64,000 nt of DNA, taken from Liolophura sinensis (lineage: Eukaryota > Mollusca > Polyplacophora > Chitonida > Chitonidae). The stretch lies in assembly GCF_032854445.1 (NCBI RefSeq), contig NC_088303.1, positions 3,357,501 to 3,421,500 on the forward strand, read 5' to 3'. Of the stretch, positions 23,020-36,500 are shown in pieces; the stretch's first letter is position 1; the number at the start of each line of letters is the position of its first letter. The notes below the pieces were generated by a model. That model worked only from the letters and a program-made list of their open reading frames with translations. It did not search any database and was not told the DNA's origin. Position numbers and translations under genes: made by a program.

Positions 23020-23400
23020 CTCTCAGTTCATCGGCATAGAATTGGAAACTAGGCTTGTAGTACTGTACCTACTGGTAAGGAAGTCGGGAGATCATTGGTT
23101 CAAACCTGGGTTGGGTCATACCAAAGACTTTAAAAATGGTGCTTACTGCTGCCTCACTTGGTGCTCAGCAGTGAGAGGTTAGAGCTAGGAAACAGGACTG
23201 GTTGGCCCAGTGTCAGTATTATGTGACTGGGTGGGGTGTCATGTCCGGTGTCTTCGGCATAATGCTTCCGTTGTAACAGCACTTTGGTGGCATGGGCTTG
23301 CCCTGCCACAAGAAAACTCAGTATATGTACCCACATCTAATGACTCCTCATTGTCATATGACTGAAAAATTGTTAAGTATGACGTTTACCCCGAGCATCA
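23020..23400 (+). mobile_element. SINE-like family B, near complete
   Basis: The head has a polymerase III B-box-like GGTTCAAACCTGGG at about 23098. It is followed by AAGACTTTAAAA, GGTGCTCAGCA and a GTATTATGTGACTGGGTGGG block. The tail is ATATGACTGAAAAATTGTTA with AGTATGACG. Other copies are at 4203-4390, 25070-25325 and 61880-62205. The tRNA-like head suggests a second SINE family sharing nothing obvious with family A. Confidence 0.65.
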
Positions 23401-23473
23401 TACATACCTGTGCATTTGTATTGTTATGGTAGGAGTTCGAGACTGAATGTTAACTTGTGTGCTCGGGCTAGTT

Positions 23474-23632
23474 TAGATTTATTTATTTGATTGGGGTTTT
23501 ACGCCGTACTCAAGAATATTTCACTTATATGATGGCGACCAGCATTATGGTGGGAGGAAACCGGGCAGAGCCCGGGGGAAACCCATGACCAACAGCAGGT
23601 TGCTGAAGGCCTTCCCACTTACGGCTAGTTTA
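23474..23632 (-). mobile_element. Family A SINE, head truncated
   Basis: A clean copy of the tail and central domain, including ACCGGGCAGAGCCCGGGGG. It ends at CACTTACGGC without the tRNA-like head. Confidence 0.8.
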
Positions 23633-23639
23633 GACATCT

Positions 23640-24478
23640 TACCAGTAAACACATTAGCTTGTGTCAACCACTTGCTATAAAAGCTTCTACATCCTTTCCC
23701 TAGTCAGTCGCTACAGCCAGGCCAGCCACCACTAGACCTCTGCATACAGTGTATCCACCAGAGTACAATCCAATAGGCTTAATACCGGTACTGGTATAGT
23801 AGTTTACAAAACATTAGATCTTTTGTACATTATTTATGACTACCGCGACTCATCAATTGTGTCACTAGGCAAGTGACATAAGATAATTAACATCTACATA
23901 ATTTGATGCAGCACAATGAATGACGCTGAAAACTCAGGTTAGGCAAGGATACCGTACCAGTATATACATGAAGATGGACCATCATTACAAGGCTATAAAC
24001 CTTTCACCCAATTCCTTGCTGTATGTAAATTAGACTTACGACAACGTGACGTTTCTTTTTAACATCCGCAGACACTTGTAAAGGGTCGTATGAACCTCAA
24101 TACACTGACAAGAAACCCAAATTCTGTTAACTCTTCACGAAAACTGCTGTTTTACGCTATCCCCATACTGCTCTTGAGACTGTTGTAACAGCAACAACAT
24201 TGGGTTACTACTAAAATTAGGATTTGTTCCACGATCATTTAGGATGTGGATCAGATTATAAGTTTAATTGATTATCATTTTGTGTGGGAGATAACCCAAC
24301 GGCTATGGGTATAAAGGTTATACTGAGAACTATACATATTTGTGTATGTCTGTTTATGTTATTTAACGATGTCAAAGACACTGGAGCAATTTTATTTTCC
24401 GGATTAGGAGTCCAAATCCTACATTTGTAGAGCATAGTAAAACACGTGTGTTGGACGTTCATGTAAACATCAACAAAT
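23640..24478. other. Upstream region of DHX35
   Basis: No TATA box is evident near the start codon. The 5' UTR and promoter of DHX35 should lie here and may be shared with the divergent membrane-protein gene. An in-frame TAA 15 nt upstream of the ATG rules out a longer N-terminus in this exon. Confidence 0.4.
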
Positions 24479-24512
24479 ATGACTAAGTTTGTCCCCAAGT
24501 TCTGGAAACCAG
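24479..24512 (+). CDS. DHX35: DHX35 exon 1
   Basis: ATG with A at -3 and an in-frame TAA 15 nt upstream. Encodes [11 protein letters not shown] plus one base; donor GTATGA. The short basic start agrees with other DHX35 proteins. Confidence 0.85.
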
Positions 24513-27500
24513 GTATGAGAGCTTTATCATGGAAAGCAAGGGGAATTATTTAAACCTAATGTATGTGATTACAGGTTAGAAGTCATTACAAATGCTTGAA
24601 GGGAAAAAATTCAAACTGAACAAATTTACTTTAAACACAACTTAAGCTAAACAGTGTTAAATCTCAGTGGGGCCAAGTCCCATTTTAATTGAAGAAAACA
24701 TACACTTTGAAATTGTTGACTCACAAAGAAAAATGAATGGAACACATACAGGAAAGTTACAATCCAACTAAGATCTCCTGATGTCAGATATTGGAAAATT
24801 TGTTTTCGACCGTTTCTAGGTTTATACTAAGCACAGTCCAATAACGAAAGGTTACAAATGATCGTTATCAAACAGTGAGTACATACAACGTATATACACC
24901 ACCAGAAATAAAGACAAATCTAATGATCTTCAAAGACATTGGTATGGAGTAAAATATGCATATCTCTTTGTATATTTTCCACATACATGTATAAACTTTT
25001 TTGTAAAACAACACTGTAGGGCACCCCACCTATTTGTTGTGCATGTATTAGTTTGACTGTGATATTAACCATTCTTACTGGCTGTGATAACAGTGGATAG
25101 AGGGGTGCAGGTTCAATCCTGAAACAAGCTTAAGACTTTAACATCAGTAATTTTAATGTGCACTGTTGGTGCTCAGCATGTGAGAAATAATAAGTAGGCC
25201 TAACAATCTGCCTCATGTCAGTATAATGTGACTGCATCATGTTTAGTGTCTTTGCCATTGTGTTCCAGTGAGGCAGCACATACTATAAATATTTTGGCAT
25301 TGGCACAACTTTCATCAAAGAAACATTGTCATGATCCCCAATCAAACAGACAGACTAAGCAAATCTGCCAATCACAGGTACAGAAGGCCCAGGAGTACTG
25401 CTGAATGAAGAGAGAACAGCCAGTCCTGGTGGTCAGGACACAACATCAGTCAAGTACAACCCGAATTCATCACTGTCCATAGAGAAACAGAGACAGAGGC
25501 TACCCGTTTTTAAGGTGTTCATCTATATTTCAGGCAATAATCAAATTTCCCACATACTATGTTCTTACATTGATGTACTAATTAAGCTATATTAAATGCT
25601 CCAGTTGTAGTAACATACATTTTGTAATAATATCTGAACATAATTTATGGTACAGTATCCCCCATTGCATTTTGCATGAATGTATTAATTGAAAAATGTG
25701 GACAAAGAAAGCATTCTTTTTTTGAGGAGGGGAGTATTGAAAACTGAGATACATTGCATTTATACTGTTATTATAAATTTTGCTTTTGTTTGGCCTCTTT
25801 ACAGCATCGCACCAATATTTTGTACCTTGTTGAGAACTTTCAGACTGTGGTCATTGTTGGAGAAACTGGGTGTGGTAAGAGTACACAGATACCACAGGTA
25901 AGTGTTGTGTTAATAGCTGTAAGTCTGTGGTCATTGTCAGGGAGACTGGGTGTGGTAAGAGTACACAGGCACCACAGGTAGGGGTTGTGTTAATAGCTGT
26001 AAGTGCGTGATCATTGTCAGGGAGACTGGGTGTGGTAAGAGTACACAGGCACCACAGGTAGGGGTTGTGTTAATAGCTGTAAGTGCGTGATCATTGTCAG
26101 GGAGACTGGGTGTGGTAAGAGTACAAAGGTACCACAGGTAAGTGTTCATTAATAGCTGTACGCTGTTCTTTTGAAAAGAGTGTACTTGTAGTTGAATGAT
26201 TAGGTGTAAATGTTATATCTGAATGTCATATACATGTATTGTACTTGGCCTGCTTTCTTCTGCCTGTGATGTTGTACTTGGCCTGGTTTCATCTACCTGT
26301 GTGTTGTACTTGGCCTGGTTTCCTCTGCCTTTGTGTTGTACTTGGCCTGGTTTCCTCTGCCACTGATGTTGTACTTGGCCTGGTTTCCTGTGCTTGTGAA
26401 CCATACTATATACATGTATTGTACCTGGCCTGGTTTCTTCTGCCTGTGAATTATACTTGGCCTGGTTTCCTGTGCCTGCGAACCATACTATATACATGTA
26501 CTGTACTTGACCTGGTTTCCTCTGCCTGTGAACCATACTTGGCCTGGTTTCCTGTGCCTGTGAACCATACTTGGCCTGGTTTCCTCTGCCTGTGAACCAT
26601 ACTTGGCCTGGTTTCCTGTGCCTGTGAACCATACTATATACATGTATTGTACTTGTCCTGGTTTCCTGTGCCTGTGAACCATACTTGGCCTGGTTTCCTC
26701 TGCCTGTGAACCATACTTGACCTGGTTTTCTCTGCCTGTGAACCATACTATATACATGTATTGTACTTGGCCTGGTTTCCTGTGCCTGTGATCCATACTA
26801 TATACATGTATTGTACTTGGCCTGGTTTCCTCTGCCTTTGACGATGTACTTGGCCTGGTTTCCTCTGCCAGTGAGCCATACCATTTACATGTATTGTACT
26901 TGACCTGGTTTTCTCTGCCTGTGAATACTTGACCTGGTTTCCTCTGCCTGTGAACCATACTATATATTAAGTGAAATACTGCATTTAACCTGAAGTTTAA
27001 TCCATGAGTAAGTTGCTCATTTTGTTGAATTCTGAGAGGTCTGTTGTTTTGAGGTTTTGGAAGGTACATCTGGGATGGGTAACATACTGGAAGTTTCATG
27101 TCCAGAAGTAGTATTTTATGACCTGTATACTTATGCATTTATTTGATTTGTGTTTAATGCCGTATTCAAGAGTATTTCGCTTATACCACAGTGGTCAGCA
27201 TTATGATGGGAGGAAACTGGGCAGAGCTCAGGGGAAACCCACGACCATCCGCAGGTTGCTGGAAGACCTTCCCACGTACGACTGGAGAGGAAGCCAGCAA
27301 AAATAGTGTATTCGTGAGAAGTAATGGGGAGTAGTAATGGCGGACAATTAAGTGGTACTTGTATGTTTCAGTACTTGTATGCTTCAGTACTTGTATGTTT
27401 CAGTACTTGTTAGAGGCTGGATGGAATGTTCAGGGAAAACTGGTCGGTGTTACACAGCCCAGGAGAGTAGCTGCTGTTACAGTACGGCTGATTTTTTTTG

Positions 27501-30500
27501 ACTTTTTAACTTTTGTTAAAAATAAAATTGCCTTTTGCCACTAAATCCCAGGCAATGCAGGTCACAAAACTGTGACCAGAAACTGTATATACATGTAGGA
27601 AGGTCAGTAGAAGTGGCCTTTGATCATACAGGTATTTGATATCAGATGTTTATTTGGATTGCGTTTTAATGTACTGCTAGTGATAATTTCCAAGGGCATG
27701 TTTGTTTGTGCTTGGGTTGAGAGATCTGAGGCTCGTTATGAAATTTTGAAGAGAAACTTTGCTGGGTAAATACATGGCAGCTCCATATGATGATGCCCAG
27801 TATTTTGGAAAATCTTTTATAACGAGTTTTGAGAAAGTGACACCAGGGATTATTTTAGTCAGTGTCCGTGCGAAAGTTTTCCTTTGTCAAAGATATGCGT
27901 CTGTACTGAAATTCTCTTTACCTTATATTCCTGTTCAGTTAAGAAATGAAAAAGTGTGTTGACAATGCTTGTTTAAATAAAATAAAAAAGAATAATTATT
28001 TTAATTTTTATTGGACTATGTTTAATTAATTCTTGAATCTTTCAGGTAGCTAATCGTATTGCAGAAGAAAGAGGTCAGGTGACTGGGCAGGATGTTGGCT
28101 ATGCCATCAGGTTTGAGGATGTTACAGATCCTGAGACAACCAAAATCAAAGTAATTAAATCATTTGATCACCAATTTTGTGAAAAGGATATGAAGCTTCA
28201 AGTAACAAATTTAAGCTCTTAAAAGCATTAAATAAATAATTTATTTTAAACTTTTGACTTGAGCAACCAGTCTTATACCGTCATATATTCATTAGTTGTT
28301 CGGCAAAAATGTTAATATAAATTGGATAGTAGCTGGCTGAGATGTCTAATCCATACCCCTGACAGCTAGCCCTTGGGCTGTGGGTTGCCTGTTCAAATCT
28401 AACTGCAATCAGTTTGATTGTCAGAAGGTTTGTCAGACTCATGTATATATTGGATAGGTATGAACGTGACTTCAATCCTCTGAGGGGGCCTGTGTTGGTT
28501 AGTGCGCTAGCGCAGCATAATGACCCAGAAGCCTCTCACCAATGCAGTTGCTGTGAGTTCAAATCCAGCTCATGCTGACTTCCTCTCCGGCCATAAGTGG
28601 GAAGGTCGGACAGTTTCCTCCCACCATAATGCTGGCCGCTGTCGCATAAGTGAAATATTCTTGAGTACAGCGTAAAACACCAATCAAATAAAATAAATAA
28701 ATAAATCAGTCCGCTTATGAACATGATTTCTGCCATGTAAGAGTAATTGTCTGAACTACATGTACTTGTAATGGACAAAACGCACCACCACTGATGCACC
28801 CGTCGAGAACAAAACGCACCACCACTGATGAACCCGTCGAGAACAAAACGCACCACCACTGATGAACCCGTCGAGAACAAAACGTACCACCACTGATGCA
28901 CCTATCGAGAACAAATCGTACCACCACTGATGCACCCATTGAGAACAAAACGCACCACCACTGATGAACGCATCGAGAACAAAACGCACCACCACTGATG
29001 CACCCGTCGAGAACAAAACGCACCACCACTGATGAACGCATCGAGAACAAAACGCACCACCACTGATGCACCCATTGAGAACAAAACGTACCACCACTGA
29101 TGCACCCATCGAGAACAAAATGCACCACCACTGATGCACCCATCGAGAACAAAACGTACCACCACTGATGCACCCCTCGAGAACAAAACGTACCACCACT
29201 GAAACACCGTGGAGAACCAAAGGTACCACCACTGATACACCTGTCAAGAACAAAACGTACCACCACTGATGCACCCGTCGAGAACAAAACGCACCACCAC
29301 TGATGCACCTGTCGAGAACAAAATGCACCACCACTGATGAACCCGTCAAGAACAAAAAAACCACCTCTGTTGCACCCATTGAGAACAAAACGTACCACCA
29401 CTGATACACCCATTGAGAACAAAACGTACCACCACTGAAACACCCGTCGAGAACAAAACGCACCACCACTGATGCACCCATCGAGAACAAAATGTACCCC
29501 CACTGATGCACCCGTTGAGAACAAAACGTACCACCACTGATCCACCCGTTGAGAACAAAACGCACCACCACTGATCCACCCATCGAGAACAAAATGTACC
29601 CCCACTGATGCACTCGTTGAGAACAAAACGCACCACCACTGATGCACCTGTTGAGAACAAAACGCACCACCACTGATGCACCCATCGAGAACAAAATGTA
29701 CCCCCACTGATGCACCTGTTGAGAACAAAATGCACCACCACTGATGCACCCGTTGAGAACAAAACGCACCACCACTGATGCACCCGTCGAGAACAAAACG
29801 CACCACCACTGATGCACCAATCGAGAACAAAATGTACCCCCACTGATACACCCGTTGAGAACAAAAGGCACCACCACTGATGCACCCGTTGAGAACAAAA
29901 CGTACCACCACTGATGCACCCGTCGAGAACAAAATGCACCACCACTGATGCACCAATCGAGAACAAAATGCACCACCACTGATGCACCCGTTGAGAACAA
30001 AATGCACCACCACTGATGCACCCGTTAAGAACAAAACGTACCACCACTGATGCACCTGTCGAGAACAAAATGCACCACCACTGATGAACCCATCAAGAAC
30101 AAAACAAACCACCTCTGTTGCACCCATTGAGAACAAAACATACCACCACTGAAACACCCGTCGAGAACAAAACGCACCACCACTGATGCACCCATCGAGA
30201 ACAAAATGTACCCCCGCTGATGCACCCGTTGAGAACAAAATGCACCACCACTGATGCACCTGTCGAGAACAAAACGCACCACCACTGATGCACCCATCGA
30301 GAACAAAATGTACCACCACTGATGCACCCATCGAGAACAAAATGTACCCCCACTGATGCACCTGTCGAGAACAAAATGCACCACCACTGATGAACCCATC
30401 AAGAACAAAACAAACCACCTCTGTTGCACCCATTGAGAACAAAACGTACCACCACTGAAACACCCGTCGAGAACAAAACGCACCACCACTGATGCACCCA

Positions 30501-33500
30501 TCGAGAACAAAATGTACCCCCGCTGATGCACCCGTTGAGAACAAAACGTACCACCACTGATCCACCCGTTGAGAACAAAACGTACCATCACTGATCCACC
30601 CATCGAGAACAAAATGTACCCCCACTGATGCACTCGTTGAGAACAAAACGCACCACCACTGATGCACCTGTTGAGAACAAAATGTACCACCACTGATGCA
30701 CCCATCGAGAACAAAATGTACCCCCACTGATGCACTCGTTGAGAACAAAACGCACCACCACTGATGCACCCGTTGAGAACAAAACGCACCACCACCACTG
30801 ATGCACCCGTCGAGAACAAAATGTACCCCCACTGATGCACCCGTTGAGAACAAAACGTACCACCACTGATGAACCCGTTGAGAACCAAAGGTACCAACAC
30901 TGATGCACCCATCGAGAACAAAATGTACCACCACTGAAACACCCGTCGAGAACAAAATGCACCACCACTGATGAACCCGTCAAGAACAAAACAAACCACC
31001 TCTGTTGCACCCATTGAGAACAAAACATAGCACCACTGAAACACCCGTCATGAACAAAACATACCAGCTATGGATACTACCTGATTTCCTTCATTCATTA
31101 TTAAACCATACTCCATCCTATGGATACTACCTGATTTCCTTCATTCATTATTAAACCATACTCCATCCTATGGATACTACCTGATTTCCTTCACTCATTA
31201 TTAAACCATACTCCATCCTATGGATACTACCTGATTTCCTTCATTCATTATTAAACCATACTCCATCCTATGGATACTACCTGATTTCCTTCATTCATTA
31301 TTAAACCATACTCCATCCTATGGATACTACCTGATTTCCTTCACTCATTATTAAACCATACTCCATCCTATGGATACTACCTGATTTCTTTCACTCATTA
31401 TTAAACCATACTCCATCGTATGGATACTACCTGATTTCCTTCACTCATTATTAAACCATACTCCATCGTATGGATACTACCTGATTTCCTTCACTCATTA
31501 TTAAACCATACTCCATCGTATGGATACTACCTGATTTCCTTCATTCATTATTAAACCATACTCCATCCTATGGATACTACCTGATTTCTTTCACTCATTA
31601 TTAAACCATACTCCATCGTATGGATACTACCTGATTTCCTTCACTCATTATTAAACCATACTCCATCGTATGGATACTACCTGATTTCCTTCACTCATTA
31701 TTAAACCATACTCCATCGTATGGATACTACCTGATTTCCTTCACTCATTATTAAACCATACTCCATCGTATGGATACTACCTGGTTTCCTTCATTCATTA
31801 TTAAACCATACTCCATCGTATGGATACTACCTGGTTTCCTTCACTCATTATTAAACCATACTCCATCGTATGGATACTGCCTGATTTCCTCCACTCATTA
31901 TTAAACCATTCTCCATCGTATGGATACTGCCTGATTTCCTTCACTCATTATTAAACCATACTCCATCGTATGGATACTGCCTGATTTCCTTCACTCATTA
32001 TTAAACCATACTCCATCGTATGGATACTGCCTGATTTCCTTCACTCATTATTAAACCATACTCCATCGTATGGATACTACCTGATTTCCTTCACTCATTA
32101 TTAAACCATACTCCATCGTATGGATACGACCTGATTTCCTTCACTCATTATTAAACCATACTCCATCGTATGGATACGACCTGATTTCCTTCACTCATTA
32201 TTAAACCATACTCCATCGTATGGATACTACCTGATTTCCTTCACTCATTATTAAACCATACTCCATCGTATGGATACTACCTGGTTTCCTCCACTCATTG
32301 TTAAACCATACTCCATCGTATGGATACTACCTGGTTTCCTCCACTCATTATTAAACCATACTCCATCGTATGGATACTACCTGATTTCCTTCACTCATTA
32401 TTAAACTATGCTCCATCCTATATAAAGCTGGTACATGTAAACAGAACAAACAATCAAAAATCTAGGGATACCTCTCTTTTCTTTATACAGGTGTTAACGG
32501 ATGGGCTTTTGATCAGAGAAATAATGGCTGATCCTTTGTTGAGACAATACAGGTGATAATTAAACCCTTTGTTGAGACAATACAGGTGATAATAAAACCC
32601 TTTGTTGAGACAGTACAGGTGATCATTAAATCCTTAGTTGAGACAATACAGGTGATAATTAAATCCTTTGTTGAGACAATACACGTGATAATTAAAATAC
32701 TCATTGACAGGGTATCAGGGTATTACAGTGAAATAATTCATGTATAAACATAAAATGTTTTTCTGTAGTCCAGTTAAACTAGTCCATAAAACGTTTTGGC
32801 TGTAGTCCATTATCTGTCATATCAATGCTGTAGTTGTGTGTAGTGGGGTGGGTGGGTTGGGGGTGGTGATACTAATCAGATAGCCTGTGACATGCACACA
32901 GTGTAATTCAGGCACGCACATAGAGCCATTCTCGATGTTAAATGTAAGCCAAATCAGCATCCTATTATGACTTTAACCGAAAAAATTACATGGTAGTCAA
33001 GCCTTTTTTTGTGCAAAGGAGATAACAGATCTGAAGGTTTTCCTCATTGAAACTTTTGAAAGTGCATATATGTACTTGGTAAAAACATTGTGGGACATAT
33101 TTGTGAACTTGTTGTATAGAATCGCATGTTGTCATGAGGGTGTGCAAACAAGTGGTGACTCTATCATGCCTGTAGGTCAACTGTGTTTTCATGAAACAGC
33201 ATCATGGACTTAGTTAAACGTGTTCTGTGTTTTTATAAAACATCATGAATTTGGTAAAAGATATTCTGTGTTTTCATGAAACATCATGAACTTGGTCAAA
33301 CATATTCTGTGTTTTCATGAAACATCATGAACTTGGTCAAACATATTTTGTGTTTTATGTGCAGAGTGATCATGTTAGATGAAGCCCATGAGCGGTCTCT
33401 AAACACAGATATCATTGTGGGGCTACTGAAAAAGGTAAGTCAAGAACATTGTTATTGCTCCAAGATTCAACACTGGTCTAGGACAGGGAATTTGTGAGTA

Positions 33501-36500
33501 CTCCTTCTTGTACTGTTTTGTGGGGCATTGGTGACCCACGACCATGGCAGGTTGCTGGCAGACCGATTTTAACTTTAAACAACCATTATATACTTGTAAA
33601 TAGCTGGCTACAGAATGTCCCAAGATGCCAGGATCTTTGGTATCAGCAGATTTTACTTGCAGAGAAAACAGTGTTGTGTTCATACTTTCAGGAACCTTTG
33701 TAAATTAATTTTACAAAGCTATCTTTTTTTTTATTCCCATGTCGTGTAGGTCATGTCATTTCCATATTAAATATGTTACTGGTATGGAAAAATGGATTGT
33801 TACAGTTTTATGGAAGTATGACCTGGAAATCTGAGATGAGATAAATACAACTTACTAGCATTGTAACAGACTAGCATTGTAACAGACTAGCATTGTAACA
33901 GACTAGCATTGTAACAGAGTACCATTGTAACAGATATTTAGTGTTAGATATTGATTGTTTGTGATTAATAAAAATATAATTTTGGTATTCTGTGCAGTTT
34001 GAAGATGAAATGATTCTGAGCTATTTTTACTGTTGGGTATCAGTCAAAATTCAGAATTGATTATATTAATACGTGAAAGGTATTCTTTTGGGCTAGTAAT
34101 CATGTCATTATTTTATTTTCATGTAGATTCAGAAGAAGAGAGCAGATCTACGTATTATAATAACATCAGCTACCCTTGATGCTGAGGTATGGAAGATATT
34201 GTTAGGTTAATTATTAAAGCTTGTATTTGTGGGATACTGGGATGGGAGATGGGTATCTCCCTATTATAGACATTTGTAGTACATGTACCTTTTCATGTGC
34301 CCTTTAAAGTGATGTTAGCTTTTTATCGAGAGTAACTACCCAAAATATTACAGTCACAATGGAGATGTACGTGGCCCTTGGTTTGCAGTTACTACAGGTC
34401 AAATATTACAATTTAGAAGTTACCTGCGTTTCATGAAAACCCAAGATGGTACTGTTAAAAATGTAAAATTAACATTTGACAGCATTTACATGTACTGTGC
34501 AACCTTCAAAACGGGATCATTATTATGTGTAGTTCAGGTGTCGTTACTGTTGAAAAGCAGTCTTTGCGCAGTGAAAATAGTTACATGTACAAGTAAGTTT
34601 ATAGAAGCTTTGTTTGTCTTTGTTTTAGGAAGTCCGTGACTTTTTCAATACAAATGAGACAAATGACCCAAGGTATGTGCGATAAACTATCCACTTTTCA
34701 GATCTGTGACAATTTCTCTCACTGTTTGTGGGACTTTGGTAGCCGTTAACAGTTGACATTGCTTGTATGGCCGTTCGTGGGACTTTGGTAGCCGTTAAAA
34801 GTTGACATTGCTTGTATGGCCGTTTATGCACTGCTCTCACTATTTGTGGGACTTTGGTAGCCGTTAACAGTTGACATTGCTTGTATGGCCGTTTATGGGA
34901 CTTTGGTAGCCGTTAACAGTTGGCATTGCTTGTATGGCCGTTTATGCACTGCTCTCACTATTTGTGGGACTTTGGTAGCCGTTAACAGTTGGCATTGCTT
35001 GTATGGCTGTTTGTACACTGCTCTCACTATTTGTGGGACTTTAATAGCCGTTAACAGTTGGCATTGCTTGTATGGCTGTTTGTGGGACTTTGGTAGCCGT
35101 TAACAGTTGACATCGCTTGTATGGCTGTTTGTACACTGCTCTCACTATTTGTGGGATTTTGGTAGCCGTTAACAGTTGGCATTGCTTGTATGGCTGTTTG
35201 TGGGACTTTGGTAGCCGTTAACAGTTGACATCGCTTGTATGGCTGTTTGTACACTGCTCTCACTATTTGTGGGACTTTAATAGCCGTTAACAGTTGACAT
35301 TGCTTGTATGGCTGTTTGTACACTGCTCTCACTATTTGTGGGACTTTAATAGCCGTTAACAGTTGACATTGCTTGTATGGCCGTTTGTACACTGCTCTCA
35401 CTATTTGTGGGACTTTAATAGCCATTAACAGTTGGCATTGCTTGTGTGGCTGTTTGTGCACTGCTCTCACTATTTGTGGGACTTTAATAGCCGTTAACAG
35501 TTAGCATTGGTTGTATGGCTGTTTGTACACTGCTCTCACTATTTGTGGGACTTTGGTAGCCATTAACAGTTGACATTGCTTGTATGGCTGTTTGTACACT
35601 GCTCTCACTATTTGTGGGACTCTAATAGCCGTTAACAGTTGACATTGCTTGTATGGCCGTTCGTGGGGCTTTGGTAGCCGTTAACAGTTGGCATTGCTTG
35701 TATGGCTGTTTGTGTACTTCTCTCACTATTTGTGGGACTGTGGTAGCCATTAACAGTTGACATTGCTTGTATGGCCGTTCGTGGGACTTTGGTAGCCGTT
35801 AAAAGTTGACATTGCTTGTATGGCCGTTTATGCACTGCTCTCACTATTTGTGGGACTTTGGTAGCCGTTAACAGTTGACATTGCTTGTATGGCCATTTAC
35901 GGGACTTTGGTAGCCGTTAACAGTTGGCATTGCTTGTATGGCCGTTTATGCACTGCTCTCACTATTTGTGGGACTTTAGTAGCCGTTAACAGTTGGCATT
36001 GCTTGTATGGCTGTTTGTACACTGCTCTCACTATTTGTGGGACTTTAATAGCCGTTAACAGTTGACATTGCTTGTATGGCCGTTTGTACACTGCTCTCAC
36101 TATTTGTGGGACTTTAATAGCCATTAACAGTTGGCATTGCTTGTGTGGCTGTTTGTGCACTGCTCTCACTATTTGTGGGACTTTAATAGCCGTTAACAGT
36201 TAGCATTCGTTGTATGGCTGTTTGTACACTGCTCTCACTATTTGTGGGACTTTGGTAGCCATTAACAGTTGACATTGCTTGTATGGCTGTTTGTACACTG
36301 CTCTCAATATTTGTGGGACTTTGGTAGCCGTTAACAGTTGACATTGCTTGTATGGCCGTTTACGGGACTTTGGTAGCCGTTAACAGTTGGCATTGCTTGT
36401 ATGGCCGTTTATGCACTGCTGTCACTATTTGTGGGACTTTAGTAGCCGTTAACAGTTGGCATTGCTTGTATGGCTGTTTGTACACTGCTCTCACTATTTG

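Noticed and set aside
25898-26161. Extra functional DHX35 exons in the 80-bp copies
   Set aside because: The copies have no good pyrimidine-tract acceptor of their own and would change the P-loop; kept as a finding, not as exons.
28715-30955. Minus-strand open frame of 746 codons and overlapping frames of 240-421 codons
   Set aside because: It lies wholly inside the 34-bp array; all three frames are open because the unit lacks stops. No start context, no motif, perfect periodicity.
28771-31060. CRISPR-like array
   Set aside because: The units are directly adjacent without unique spacers, there are no cas genes, and the host is an animal genome.
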